From Sciurus carolinensis (Eukaryota; Chordata; Mammalia; Rodentia; Sciuridae), in the NCBI RefSeq assembly GCF_902686445.1, contig NC_062217.1, positions 85,183,758 to 85,247,757 on the forward strand: a stretch of 64,000 nt of DNA, given 5' to 3'. A program made the position numbers and the translations under genes. The notes under the pieces are model-generated. The model was not told the origin of the DNA. It was given only the letters and a program-made list of their open reading frames with translations, and made no database searches. This document shows, piece by piece, positions 45,715-56,024 of this stretch (position 1 is its first letter; every line of letters begins with the position of its first letter).

Positions 45715-47060
45715 TCTTTTTTTATCCATACATGTGTATTTTTTTGTTCTAATTAGTTATACATGACAGTAGAATGCATTTTGACACATCATACATAAAT
45801 GAAGTATAATTTCTCATTCATCTGGTTGTACACGATGTAGAGTTACACAGTTCATATAATCATATATGCACATAGGGTAATAATGTCCTATTCATTTTAC
45901 TATCATTCCTACCCCCATACCCCCTTTTTTCCCTTCATTTCCCTCTCTCTAGTCCAAAATACCTCTATTCCCCCCTACCCCAGCCACTTGTGAATTAACA
46001 TCCATTTGGCCTGTTTCTTTGGGATTGGCTTGTTTTGCTTAGCATAATATTCTCCAGTTCCATCCATTTACTGGCAATGCCATAATTTCATTCTTTAAGG
46101 CTGAGTATATATACCACATATATGCCATATATATGCCATTGTGTATATATACCACAGTTTCTTTCTTTATTCATCTGTTGAAGGGCACCTAGTTTGGTTC
46201 CGTAGCTTAATTATTGTGAATTGAGCAGCTATAAACATTGATATGGCTGCATCACTATAGTATGCAGATTTTAAGTCCTTTGAGTATAGGCCAAGGAGTG
46301 GGATAGCTGGGTCAAATGATGGTTCCATTCCAAGTTTTCTGAGCAATTTCCATACTGCTTTTCATAGGGGTTGTTCCAGTTTGCAGTCCCACCACATTCT
46401 TTAAGTGTACCTTTTTCCCCACATCCTCGCTAACATTTATTGTTGCTTGTATTCTTAATGATTGCCATTCTGACTGGGGTGAGATGGAAATCTCAGTGTA
46501 GTTTTGATTTGCATTTTGCTAATTGCTAGAAATATTGAGCATTTTTTCATATATTTGTTGACCATTCGTATTTCTTCTTCTGTGAAGTGCCTATTCGGTT
46601 CCTTCGCCCATTTATTGACTGGGTTATTTGTTTTTTTGGTGCTAAGTTGTTTGAGTTCTTTATATGTCTTGGAGATTAATGCTCTATCTGAGGTGCAAGT
46701 GGCAAAGATTTTCTCCCATTTTGTAGTCTCCCTGTTCAGATTCTTGATTGTTTCCTTTGCGGAGAAGAAACTCTTTGGTTTGATACCATCCCATTTGTTG
46801 ATTCTTGATTTTACTTCTTGTGCTTTAGGAGTCTTATTTAGGACATCATTGCCCAAGCCAACATGATGGCGAGTTGGGACTATTTTTTCTTCTAGTGGGC
46901 GCAGGGTCTCTGGTCTAATGCCCAGGTCCTTGATCTACTCTGAATTGAGTTTTGTGCAGGGTGAAATAGGGGTTCAATTTCAGTCTACTACATATGGATT
47001 TCCAGTTTTCTCAGCACCATTTGTTGAAGAGGCTATCTTTTCTCCAATGTATGTTTACGG
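45715..47060 (-). mobile_element. L1 3' third, antisense, with ORF2 C-terminal remnant
   Basis: The + strand starts in a T run, passes the 3' UTR (AGTTATACATGACAGTAGAA) and enters ORF2. On the - strand an open stretch at 46455-46856 translates to an L1 ORF2 C-terminal segment (AKETIKNLNRETTKWEKIFA, then LKQLSTKKTNNPVNKWAKEP). Further upstream ORF2 sequence continues in other frames to about 47060, where the copy is 5'-truncated. Frame breaks make it non-functional. It is the longest L1 piece with a readable frame in the window. Confidence 0.92.
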
Positions 47061-47649
47061 TGGAAGGCAGAGATTTTTGCCTAGAACAATATCTGGCGCT
47101 TAGTAGGTGCTCAGTATCTTGAAGGAATAAATGTATGAATTGAGCAGTAGTAGAATATAGTAGAATTTTGTGGGAAACACTTCTTTCTTTTTCTTAAAAA
47201 TGTATTCTCTATTTGGAGAATTAGGAATGGAAGAAAAAAATGTATTTTTTTTAAACTAAATATATTTCAGAATTTTAAAACCAAGTTCTGTAGAATGCCA
47301 TAAAGTATAAATTTTGATATTTTACTATAGACCTTGTGGTATAATAGAAAAAAACACTAGATTAAGCACTTAGTAAATCTGAGTTCTGTACTAGTTGCTC
47401 TGCTCACCTCTGTGCTTAACTTAATTTGTTTTTACTTCCTTTAATTTGAAAAAACTGCTGGGACAGTACAGTTCTGGGGTTCATTTCTCTCCTGACATTT
47501 TCATTTGAGAAGTCTCCAGTCCATTTTTGTTTTAGGTTAAGATTATTAGTTGTCAATTTCCCAAAGTTGTTTATTTTAAAATGTTAAGGATTGTGCTCAA
47601 ATTAGCTAAGTTTGTGCCTCCTTCTGCATCTTCCTGTTCTTCCATATAG

Positions 47650-47719
47650 CTATCAGATATTGTGAAAAATGTCAATTGATTAAGCCTGATCGGGCACATC
47701 ACTGCTCAGGATGCGACAG
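47650..47719 (+). CDS. ZDHHC20: ZDHHC20 exon 5, residues 124-147 (first half of zinc domain)
   Basis: Completes Thr124, then encodes IRYCEKCQLIKPDRAHHCSG and CD, ending two bases into codon 147. It carries Cys128, Cys131, His141, Cys142 and Cys145, ligands of the two structural zinc ions of the DHHC cysteine-rich domain. All expected ligands are present. Splice sites are CCATATAG|CT and AG|GTAAGT. Confidence 0.97.
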
Positions 47720-48876
47720 GTAAGTGTTCCTTATTTGCTTTCATTTAAACCTAGCACTGAATATTGGTGACAGAAGGGAGAGGGAAGGAACATTTTTCAT
47801 ATTTTATACTTAATCAAAGTATTTCATCCTCTCCCTTTATTTTCTATGCATAAAGAACTAACAAAAATATTTATGTAAGCTAGAATATACCTAGAAGTAA
47901 TCTTTGATAAGCTTCATAACTAGTTTATAGGATGTTCTTAAGTGTGCTTTCTATGCTTGTGCTTAAGGTAATATTGATGAACAAGTAATAATAACCCCCT
48001 TGAGAAAGAAACATTATTTCCTGGATTAGAAAGATTATTCTGATGATTTTCTCGTGTTTTTTTTTTAATTGATGTTGATATTAAAATCCTAAAAAAAAAA
48101 ACCAAAATAACTTCACAGTTATTTTCAGTTATCATTTGTAATATCTTAACCAGAAAAATTTCAAAAAATTTAGTTCTTGTACACAACTGAGAATGTAGTA
48201 TGTTAAAAAAAAAGAAAGATTATTAGTTTGGGAATCACAACTAATCCTTACCTTTAATTAGGCAAACTACTTAACTTTCTAGGTATTAGGTTACTCATTG
48301 GTTGTATTATTTGAGATTCTCTATAGTTTATACAAACAAAATATGTATCCCAATAGGAGGGCAAATTTCAGGTTTCATTTTGGTTTTCTTTAGATTAAAA
48401 AAATAGTGGTTTATCAATGGGGTGAATTTTTATGAAACGGGAGAAATAACTATGTCTAAGCCCATCACTGTTAATGTTTTCATATATTTGCTTCTAAAGT
48501 TTTATTTTTATGATCTGCAGATGTTTAAAATAACAAAGGGATCAATGTTTGCATTTTACCTTCTTCAACTTATTTTCAAGCTGAGTTTTTCTAATATATG
48601 AAGTATTATCCCCAGATCTGAATATTAAAATGTCATTTAATATGATATAGTATAACTGAATATTTTCAGCTTACTTCCCAGTGTAAAAAAAAAAATTATG
48701 ACCTCTTACTATGGAAGTACTTGTAGCCATACCAGAAATTATCTCTGCCCTAATGTTTCTTGGTTGGTTCTCTAAGATATAGTTTTAAAGGGAAATTTTT
48801 AAGTCAGATAAAATAAAATTATGACAAAATAGGGAATTTTTCTGCATGGATTTTCTTATGCTTATTTGTTTCTTAG
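47720..48876 (+). other. ZDHHC20: ZDHHC20 intron 5 (1157 nt)
   Basis: Donor GTAAGT, acceptor TTTCTTAG. It carries no SINE. Weak MIR-like text lies near 48230-48310, and a 37-bp segment at 48167-48203 recurs in intron 6. The rest is unassigned AT-rich sequence. Confidence 0.85.
48167..48203 (+). repeat. 37-bp near-identical repeat, copy 1 (intron 5)
   Basis: AATTTAGTTCTTGTACACAA followed by CTGAGAATGTAGTATGT. Matches 49829-49865 at 34 of 37 positions. Confidence 0.85.
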
Positions 48877-48909
48877 ATGTATTCTTAAGATGGATCATCA
48901 CTGTCCTTG
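48877..48909 (+). CDS. ZDHHC20: ZDHHC20 exon 6 (33-nt micro-exon) with catalytic DHHC
   Basis: Completes codon 147 (AG+A, Arg), encodes CILKMDHHCP and ends two bases into Trp158. Residues 153-156 are the signature Asp-His-His-Cys. Cys156 is the nucleophile that takes the acyl group from acyl-CoA, and Cys148 and His155 are zinc ligands. The acceptor is TTTCTTAG and the donor is TG|GTACGT. The exon is 33 bases and phase 2 at both ends, so skipping joins AG+G (Arg) to VNNC in frame and removes the active site. Arg147 sits where I recall Ser in the human enzyme. Confidence 0.97.
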
Positions 48910-48993
48910 GTACGTATAAAAAACAGAAGAAATGGCATAAGAGGGTGGAGAGGTGGGAAGGAGAGAATTTAGAATGATTTATTTCAATATTCC

Positions 48994-49084
48994 TTTTTTT
49001 TTTTTTTTTTTGGTGCTGGGGATTAAACCCAGGGCCACATGTATACCAAACATGTTCTACTGCTTAACTACACTCCCAACCCCA
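48994..49084 (-). mobile_element. ID SINE, antisense
   Basis: A T run, GGTGCTGGGGATTAAACCCA and CTTAACTACACTCCCAACCC, starting only 85 bases after exon 6. Confidence 0.85.
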
Positions 49085-49205
49085 GTATTGTATATTTTTA
49101 AGGTTAATTTAATTACAGATATTATGATTGATCTACTTATATATGTGCTTATATGCATAAGGACATATTTATAGTAAATGTTTTCCTTTAAAATTATTTT
49201 CTAGA

Positions 49206-49345
49206 GTGCTGGGGTTGTGGCTTAGTGGTAGAGCACTTGTCTGGCCACGTGTGAGGCACTGGGTTTGATCGTCAGCACTGCATATAAATAAATTAATTAA
49301 ATAAAGGCATAGTGTCCATATACAACTAAAAAAAATTTTTTTTTA
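49206..49345 (+). mobile_element. ID SINE with squirrel-type tail, sense (first of tandem pair)
   Basis: TGCTGGGGTTGTGGCTTAGT, CACTGGGTTTGATCGTCAGC and a GGCATAGTGTCCATATACAA tail. TTATTTTCTAG before it and ATATTTTCTAG after it are the probable duplicated target. Confidence 0.9.
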
Positions 49346-49356
49346 AATATTTTCTA

Positions 49357-49490
49357 GGGGCTGGGGTTGTAGCTTAGTGGTAGAGCATTTGCCTACCACT
49401 TGGGAGGCACGATTCAATTCTCAGCACCACATATAAATAAATGAATAGCATAAAAGTCCGTCAACATCTAAAAAAAATTTTAAAAATATT
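49357..49490 (+). mobile_element. ID SINE with squirrel-type tail, sense (second of tandem pair)
   Basis: GGGCTGGGGTTGTAGCTTAG, TTCAATTCTCAGCACCACAT and an AAAAGTCCGTCAACATC tail. It starts at the target duplication of the first element. Confidence 0.9.
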
Positions 49491-49538
49491 TGTGATGTTA
49501 TTAACCCACAGATATTGATGTGTTAAGAATTAACATTA

Positions 49539-49635
49539 GGGGCTGGGGAGATAGCTCAGTTGGTAGAGTGCTTGCCTTGTAAGCTCAAGGCCCTGGGTTC
49601 GATCCCCAGCACCCAAAAAAAAAAAAAAAAAGAAA
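49539..49635 (+). mobile_element. ID SINE, sense, young
   Basis: GGGGCTGGGGAGATAGCTCA, GGTTCGATCCCCAGCACC and an A tail. The exact duplication AAGAATTAACATTA lies at 49525-49538 and 49636-49649. Confidence 0.95.
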
Positions 49636-49769
49636 AAGAATTAACATTAAAATTCCAAATTCCTTATAGAATTTATTAAAAACACATATCCATAGTTAAG
49701 ACATTGCTTGCTGCTTCACAAATGGCTATTTCCAAGTAATAATAATTTAAGTGTTATCAATTATCTGGG

Positions 49770-50060
49770 TTCTTTTTTATTATGGTAAAACAGATAATGT
49801 AAAATTTATCATCTTGACCATTTGAAAGAATTTAGTTCTTGTACACAAGTGAGAAAGTAATATGTATATGTAAGTATATATTTCAGTAGTGTTTACCTTG
49901 TTGTACAGTCTCCAATATGTTTACATCTTACAGAACTGCAACTCCTCTCATTTAAACAATTCCCCATTTCTTTCTCCCTCCTCCCTCTCACAACCTCCAT
50001 TCTAGAATCTTTCTATTTCTACGAATTTGTATTTTCTTATCTTTATAGTGTGACTTTCTT
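49770..50060 (-). mobile_element. Old L1 (L1M-type) fragment, antisense
   Basis: TGTAAAATTTATCATCTTGA, TGTTGTACAGTCTCCAATAT and CCCTCCTCCCTCTCACAACC followed by CATTCTAGAATCTTTCTATT resemble an antisense old L1. Its pyrimidine-rich strand may contribute to the region just upstream of the exon 7 acceptor. Confidence 0.6.
49829..49865 (+). repeat. 37-bp near-identical repeat, copy 2 (intron 6)
   Basis: AATTTAGTTCTTGTACACAA followed by GTGAGAAAGTAATATGT. Three differences from 48167-48203. It lies inside the L1M-like stretch. Confidence 0.85.
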
Positions 50061-50071
50061 TATTCTTCTAG

Positions 50072-50192
50072 GGTGAATAACTGTGTGGGATTTTCTAATT
50101 ACAAATTCTTCATGCTGTTTTTATTGTATTCCCTATTATATTGCCTTTTCGTGGCTACATCAGTTTTAGAGTACTTTATAAAATTTTGGACG
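50072..50192 (+). CDS. ZDHHC20: ZDHHC20 exon 7, residues 158-198 (TM3)
   Basis: Completes Trp158 and encodes [20 protein letters not shown], then [20 protein letters not shown]. Cys162 is the last zinc ligand, the NNCVGxxNYKFF stretch is diagnostic of the family, and residues about 170-192 form TM3, which lines the acyl-chain cavity. The acceptor is TATTCTTCTAG, the donor ACG|GTAAGT, and the exon ends in phase 0. Confidence 0.97.
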
Positions 50193-50604
50193 GTAAGTCT
50201 TTTTTCTATCCTAAAACACATATTAAAGATTTTTTAAGGTGTTGGGTTTCTGAAGAATTACTTTGTTCTTTATTATAAGTAGATACAATTAATTTTACAA
50301 GCTAGAATTTTTAATGGTGTAGAGGGCAGGGCTACAATTTACCTTTATATACACATTTATTCATAAGTAAAGGTATTATGCCATGTAGCGTGAGTAATCC
50401 GAATTGTAATTAACTACACTCTAACAATGGCATATCAAGTTTAAGGAAATGATTGCCTTTCTTTGAGTTCATAAGACTTATTACAGTTTTACAATGAAAG
50501 TGATATCCTTAGCCACAGGCAACTGCTAACAAGCTTCCTATCTGGTAAAGTTTCCAGTATTTTTTAAAATGGCAGATGGTTGAAAACAATGTTTTATCAA
50601 CAGG

Positions 50605-50935
50605 GGACTCTATGCTATGATGGATCTATACAAAGGAATGCAATATAGCTTAAGAAAGAATAAGGAAGTGCTTTATGACAAATGATGTGATCTTTGAGAT
50701 ATATTATTATCTGGAAGAAAAAAGACCCAAAAGAACACATAAATACTCCTATTTCTATAGGAAAATGAATTTAAGCATATATTGTCTTCTGAAGGAAAGC
50801 ATTAAAAAATTGCTAATGGTAGTTGCCTCTTAAGTGAGACATGCTTTTTTTACAGTTTTCCATTGAATTTTGCATACCATGTGCTGATAGTAATCTAATT
50901 GAAATAAATAATAAAGTTTAAATATTTTTAAGTAT
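50605..50935 (+). mobile_element. Old L1 3' region, sense
   Basis: GATCTATACAAAGGAATGCA, ATGTGATCTTTGAGATATAT, AGTTGCCTCTTAAGTGAGAC and AGTTTTCCATTGAATTTTGC, with an A/T-rich end. Confidence 0.6.
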
Positions 50936-51584
50936 TTAATTATGTACTTTAGGGGGGGAAGTGCCAAAAACATGAAAAGTTACTACCTGATGGAGGTGCT
51001 GTAGAAAACTGTTTTTTTTCCAGTGGTAGCTTTTTAGCATTATTTGATTTTTTTTGTTTATGTACTATTTTATTAAAATTTAGAAATAATTTTTAAATAC
51101 AATTAAAACTTTCCCTTCATTTAAACACTCTTAAATTTCTTGCTATTATTTATCACTTTTCTCTCAGCCCCTATAAATGTAGGTTCAGTCCTTGGCTCTA
51201 CAGTCTTGGTTATCCCTAATTTGTTTCTGGTGGTCATATATACATCTGTGGCATTCACAGGCATGCCTCAGCCCTAGCACTGACACTACTGAATCCCAGT
51301 CCCCAGTCCCCAGTTGCTATTTTTTTAAACATTGACATGATGAAGGCATCATAAAAACCAGCATGTCTCAAATCAGTGTCATGTTCTTTTCTTTACATTG
51401 TTCTTCCTACGTTCATCTGATATAATGGGAACAAAATCTATATTTATGTATCTATCATTTGCCCAGGGTAGGAAAATTAATGTCATCTTTGAATTTTTGT
51501 TATTTCATTGCAAAACTTAGGTCTAAAATCAATGTGGTGTATTAGAAAAAGAAACAGACTTAGTTTAAATACAACTACCTCTTA

Positions 51585-51766
51585 TTAATCTAAGCTCCAT
51601 GAAAGCAAGAATTTTTGCCTTGCTGGGCACTGTGGTGCATACCTGTAATCCTAATCCCAGGGTCATAGGAAGCTGAGGCAGGAGCATAGAAAGTTCAAAG
51701 CCAGCCTCAGAAATTTAGTATGGCCCTAAGCAACTTAGAGACCCTGTCTCAAAAATTTAAAAAACA

Positions 51767-51798
<32 letters not shown>

Positions 51799-51920
51799 GG
51801 GTAGTGGGCAGGGGAACTGGGGATGTGGCTCAGTGGTTAAGTACCCCTGGGTTCAATCCCTGGTACCAAAAAAAAAGGTTTTTGTCTCTTCAGTAAATAT
51901 TCAATGAATGAAGGAATAGC
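51585..51920 (+). mobile_element. L2 3' end, sense, split by a SINE
   Basis: TAAGCTCCATGAAAGCAAGA before, and CAGTAAATATTCAATGAATG after, the composite SINE at 51621-51878. Together they give the L2 tail order. Confidence 0.65.
51621..51878 (+). mobile_element. B1-ID composite SINE with long internal A run, sense
   Basis: TGCTGGGCACTGTGGTGCAT, CAACTTAGAGACCCTGTCTC, about 26 A between the halves, then GGATGTGGCTCAGTGGTTAA and TGGGTTCAATCCCTGGTACC. Confidence 0.92.
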
Positions 51921-52119
51921 CAGTCGAGATAATCATCATTAAAATTTTGAGTAACACTTATCTCATATGATTGATGGGAAGATTAAATTAGTATAAATAT
52001 ATGATGAGCATTCAATAAATGTCTTTGAATTTGTTTTTTCCAATTCATTGTGCCTTAGATCATTCCTTCTCTTCAACCATGTCAGTCTCATAATTCTGTC
52101 TTTATTCTCTCCCTTTTTT

Positions 52120-52250
52120 TTTTTTTAAATACATATTTTTTAGTTGTAGGTGAACACAATACCTTTATTTTATTTTTATGTGGTGCTGGGGATTCAACCC
52201 AGGCCCTCAAGCGTGCTAGGTGAGCACGTTACCACTGAGCCCCAGCCCCA
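52120..52250 (-). mobile_element. ID SINE with long tail, antisense
   Basis: TAGTTGTAGGTGAACACAAT tail block, TGGTGCTGGGGATTCAACCC and CCACTGAGCCCCAGCCCC. TATTCTCTCCCTTT is duplicated on both sides. Confidence 0.92.
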
Positions 52251-52552
52251 ACTCTATTCTCTCCCTTTATTCATTGTAGTACCTGCTAATATATGAAAAA
52301 ATATAAAACCTCCTTTTATTTTGCATATCATATGTTTAGCATGTCTTTTGTGTGAAATTCCATTTTTTTTCTTTGCCCACTTTTTTGATAGGTTTAAATT
52401 TTAACATAGCAAATAATTTCTTATATTAAAGATATCAATCTTTATTATTGATCTTGGTGTGGATGAGCATTTCTTAAATAGAAAATAGGAACCACTAACC
52501 ATAAAAGAAAAGATCTATAAATTGAACTTCATTAGAATTAAGAATTTCTTAG

Positions 52553-52688
52553 AGTCAGGCACCACAGTTGTATGCCTTTGGTCTTAGCTACTCAGGAGAC
52601 TAAGTCAGGAGGTTTGCTTGAGTCCAGGAGTTTCAGACCATTCTGGGCAACATAGCAAGACTCAGTCTCTTTTAAAAAAAAAAAAAAA
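52553..52688 (+). mobile_element. B1-like (7SL) SINE monomer, sense
   Basis: GTCAGGCACCACAGTTGTAT, AGCTACTCAGGAGACTAAGT and TTGCTTGAGTCCAGGAGTTT. Resembles the copy at 39171. Confidence 0.75.
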
Positions 52689-52700
52689 TTATTATTTTTA

Positions 52701-52828
52701 GGGCTGGGGTTGTGGCTCTGTGGTAGAGTGCTTGTCTAGCATGTGTGAGGCACTGGGTTCAAGTCTCAGCTCCACATATTAATAAATGAATAAAATAAAG
52801 ATCTATCAACATCTAAAAAATAAAAAAG
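52701..52828 (+). mobile_element. ID SINE with squirrel-type tail, sense
   Basis: GGGCTGGGGTTGTGGCTCTG, CACTGGGTTCAAGTCTCAGC and AAAGATCTATCAACATC, inserted directly behind the B1-like copy. Confidence 0.9.
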
Positions 52829-52869
52829 AATAATAATTATTTTTAAATTTTTATTAAAAAGCAACTCTT

Positions 52870-53050
52870 AAAGCCAGATGCAGTAGCTCATAACTGTAGT
52901 CCCAGCCACTTAGGAGGCTGAGGCAGGAGGATCCCACGTTCAAGACCAGCCTGAGCAACTTAGTGAGATCCTGTCTCAAAAAAAGGAGGATGGGGTGGGG
53001 ATGGAGCTTAGTGGTAGAGCACCCATGGGTTCACTTTCCAGTACTGGTAA
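52870..53050 (+). mobile_element. B1-ID composite SINE, sense
   Basis: AAGCCAGATGCAGTAGCTCA, AAGACCAGCCTGAGCAACTT and GGGGATGGAGCTTAGTGGTA. Confidence 0.88.
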
Positions 53051-53884
53051 AATGCAAGCTATAGTCTGGGAGAAGATATGCAGTGTATCACAAAGAACTC
53101 ATATTGAGAATATGTGAGGCATGCCTGAAGGTATTAATCCTTTTTCTGCCCCAGGTCAAAAATATTTTTCCACATTTTGCTGTTTTGTTTTAGGCAAAAT
53201 TAAATTTCGACTTTAAAAAAAGTGGCCCTTTTTTGATTTGATCGGTGCCTGTTTACTGCAAGTTTATGCAAAAATTCACCTGTTTTCTTCTGGTGTTTTT
53301 ATTGTTTTCACTTTTACATTTAAATCTTTGATATTTGAAGGAGAAGTTATTGTGTTTAAAAGATCTTTCACATTTGTTCTTTCTAAAAACCCTCTGAAGA
53401 TGTTTTAAAATGTGGGGATTTTTTAGTTTTGTTTTTTTAATTATTTAGGTATTTAAGGCCCACAAATCAGGAACCTATTGCTATTGCAAAGATACTTACT
53501 CATAGTCCTCAAAAGAGGGCACACCTTGATGGAAAGCATCTCAGGGTCTGACTATTCAGGAGGCATAAAGAAAGAAAGGGTCAGAGCCTGTATTGTGGTT
53601 TCTCTGGGAATGCCAGGGTAAACAGATTCAGGGTGGCTAGTTTGAATAATCTCAACAGGCTGTCTCTAGTTGACTTGTACCACACCCTGAGATAAACGAG
53701 ACAGAGAAGTATTGCCCCCTAGGGTGTAAGAGCCAGGTAAAGGAGGTAGTTAGGAATTTAGGCTCTGTATTAGTTTGCATATGAAAAGAAAGGTGGTCTC
53801 TCCCCAGGTCAGCAAAGCTCTAATAAACCAGCACATTAGGAATACAGAAAATAAGAAAATGTGGATAATACAAAGTATCTATTA

Positions 53885-54020
53885 TTACTATGGTTTTCAG
53901 AGTTATTAACTGAGATTGGAAAAGTTAGGTAACTACCCAAGGTCACTTATTTAATAGTATTAGAAGCCAGAATTGGAACTTGGATCTGTCCGTCCCAGCA
54001 TCCACTGTCTGCTTGCTACT
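53885..54020 (-). repeat. MIR fragment, antisense
   Basis: GGTAACTACCCAAGGTCACT, AGAAGCCAGAATTGGAACTT and CCAGCATCCACTGTCTGCTT. Confidence 0.65.
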
Positions 54021-54153
54021 TATAGTCAACATAATTAAAACCCTGGGTCATGGAGCACAGTTAAGTTTCCAGGAATTAGTTAATAAAATTTAGAAGAATT
54101 TTTGTTTAAACCTCATTAGATTTTTAAAGTTTTGGCATTTAAAACCAGGGAGT

Positions 54154-54205
54154 TAGACTGAGGATATAGTTCAGTGGTAGAACTATTGAGTTCCCCAGCA
54201 CTTGA
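54154..54205 (+). mobile_element. Truncated ID SINE, sense
   Basis: GACTGAGGATATAGTTCAGT with GGTAGAACTATTGAGTTCCC and CAGCAC: an ID element with an internal deletion. Confidence 0.6.
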
Positions 54206-54367
54206 TCCTCTTACAGCAAACAAACCAGAGGGTGCTGGCACTTATAAAATACCAGATTTTGCAGATTTAAGGAGATTTTGCCCTCCTTTGTCCTACTTTC
54301 CTGGACATGTTTGTTCAGTTTACAACCCATTAACCATACTCGGTGTCCCTCTTTAAAGAGGATTCAG

Positions 54368-54512
54368 GACTGAGGTTGTGGTTCAGTGGTAGCGTGCTCA
54401 CCTAGCATGTATCAGGCCCTGGGTTCTATCCTCAGCACCACATAAAAATAAAATAAAGGTATTGTGACTACCTACAACTAAAAAATTTATTTTAAAAAAT
54501 TATATTAAAAAA
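54368..54512 (+). mobile_element. ID SINE with squirrel-type tail, sense
   Basis: GACTGAGGTTGTGGTTCAGT, CCTGGGTTCTATCCTCAGCA and a GGTATTGTGACTACCTACAA tail. Confidence 0.9.
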
Positions 54513-54659
54513 AGAATTCAGTGCCAGATAAAGTCAAAATTGCATAACTTCATATTTCTCTGTGAGAAAATTCAGTAGTGTTTAAATGTAATAATATTTA
54601 AGACTAACTTTTTAACGTTTGTCATGAAAAAATTAGTAAACTTAAATCTACCTTTTTCT

Positions 54660-55240
54660 TCAATAAGCAAATATTTATTTAGTATTCTAGTTTTCTGAGA
54701 ACTTGAGATATGTAAGAATCATGTCTTTGTAGAGCTTACTTTTTTAACAAGAGGGAAGCCTAATAAAAGTAGATCAGGGTAAGGAATCTGTTGATTTCGT
54801 GGAGCAGGCTTGATAGGGAAATTACATCTTTTTAAAGAGACTTAGGGTGGATTTCACTAAAAAGGTAGAATTTTTTTTTTAAGAAGATAGAATTTGATCA
54901 AAGACTTGAAGGGAATTAGTAAATTCCAGAGAGAAGGGCATTTCAGGTTGAAGGAATTCAAGGTTTCCTCAAATTTGAGGGATGTTTGAGCAACAGCAAG
55001 GAGACTATTTATTGTATGTAGCTGGAGCAGAATAAGCAAGGAAGGGGAAGCCCAGGAGTGGGTCAAGGGGAAAAAGGTCTTGGAAAGTGTTAGAAGGATT
55101 GTAGCTTTTACCCTGGTAAAATGGGAAGGAGTGATATGATCTGACTTATAAAAGATTCACTCTGATTACTGAGCTGAGACCAGATGAGAGAGGGACAAGG
55201 GTCAACACAGCCACAGCAAGGTAGTAGCACCAAAGGCGGT
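54660..55240 (+). repeat. Ancient interspersed repeat, family not assigned (copy D, longest)
   Basis: AAGCAAATATTTATTTAGTA, TTCCAGAGAGAAGGGCATTT, GTGATATGATCTGACTTATA and AAAGATTCACTCTGATTACT. The phrases recur in diverged form in copies A to C, which supports a dispersed family. Confidence 0.5.
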
Positions 55241-55777
55241 AAGAAGTCCATCTAGTTTTTGTTAATCAGAGGTTTAAAGAAATACATATTTTCTAAAATA
55301 GTTTATTCTCTCTAGGCAAATGTCTGTTATTTTAAAAAACTGAGTGGAAAAGTACATATCTAAAGGGTGCCTGAAATGTTCTTAAAGAGCTAAATGTTCT
55401 TGATATTTTCTCTTTTGTGTTTTTTGAGAAAATGTTGTGGTGACCACTAGAGAACAACATCTTAGTATCCCTTTAAAAAAACCTACAGGATTTATAAAAC
55501 CTAGTGTTCAGGATAATTTTGTATAAAAATTGGTTTCTTAATACATTGTCTCTATTTACACAAGCTTTGCCGCAGGAAATCTACAGACAATTGTCCAAAG
55601 GTAAAACACATTGTTGCCATGACATCCTCATGATCTCTTTTATGACACTTACTGTGAATGTATATAATAAAAATTTGCTTCATGACATGATGAGGTAGAA
55701 GAATCACTGAATATGTTTAAAAGATACAACGATTACTCTGGGAGAAAAAAGAAAAAGAAATGTCACAATAATGCAGG

Positions 55778-55850
55778 ACAGGGGATATAGCTCAGTGACA
55801 GAGTATATAACACCCGGGAGAACCCAGCACACATTAAAAAAAAAAAGACT
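55778..55850 (+). mobile_element. ID SINE, sense, shortened
   Basis: CAGGGGATATAGCTCAGTGA, then ACCCGGGAGAACCCAGCACA and an A tail. AATAATGCA flanks it. The middle of the element is deleted. Confidence 0.7.
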
Positions 55851-56024
55851 TACGAAAAAGAATAATGCAAATAACTTTTTTTTTTTCCATGTTACTTCAA
55901 ATCAGAAGAGGAGCCTGTTGTTCTGATGGAGAAGGTGTTTTGCCTATAGTTTCATTTTAAGAATTAATAGCATTTAAAGGTCTCCGCCTTCTATTAATAG
56001 AATAAATACATGTAGCTGAGAACT

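Larger units (their letters stand above)
42081..47649 (+). other. ZDHHC20: ZDHHC20 intron 4
   Basis: Donor GTAAGA, acceptor CCATATAG. It contains split MIR, an antisense LTR, SINEs and a 1.3-kb antisense L1. Weak MIR-tail text is seen near 47080-47150 and 47330-47425. Nothing assignable in 42081-42765, 44626-45203, 45294-45714 and 47425-47649. Confidence 0.85.
48910..50071 (+). other. ZDHHC20: ZDHHC20 intron 6 (1162 nt)
   Basis: Donor GTACGT, acceptor TATTCTTCTAG. In contrast to intron 5 it is crowded, with four ID elements and an antisense old-L1 fragment running up to the acceptor of exon 7. Confidence 0.85.

Noticed and set aside
46504..46866. 120-codon + strand ORF
   Set aside because: It is the antisense shadow of the L1 ORF2 C-terminal frame on the - strand.
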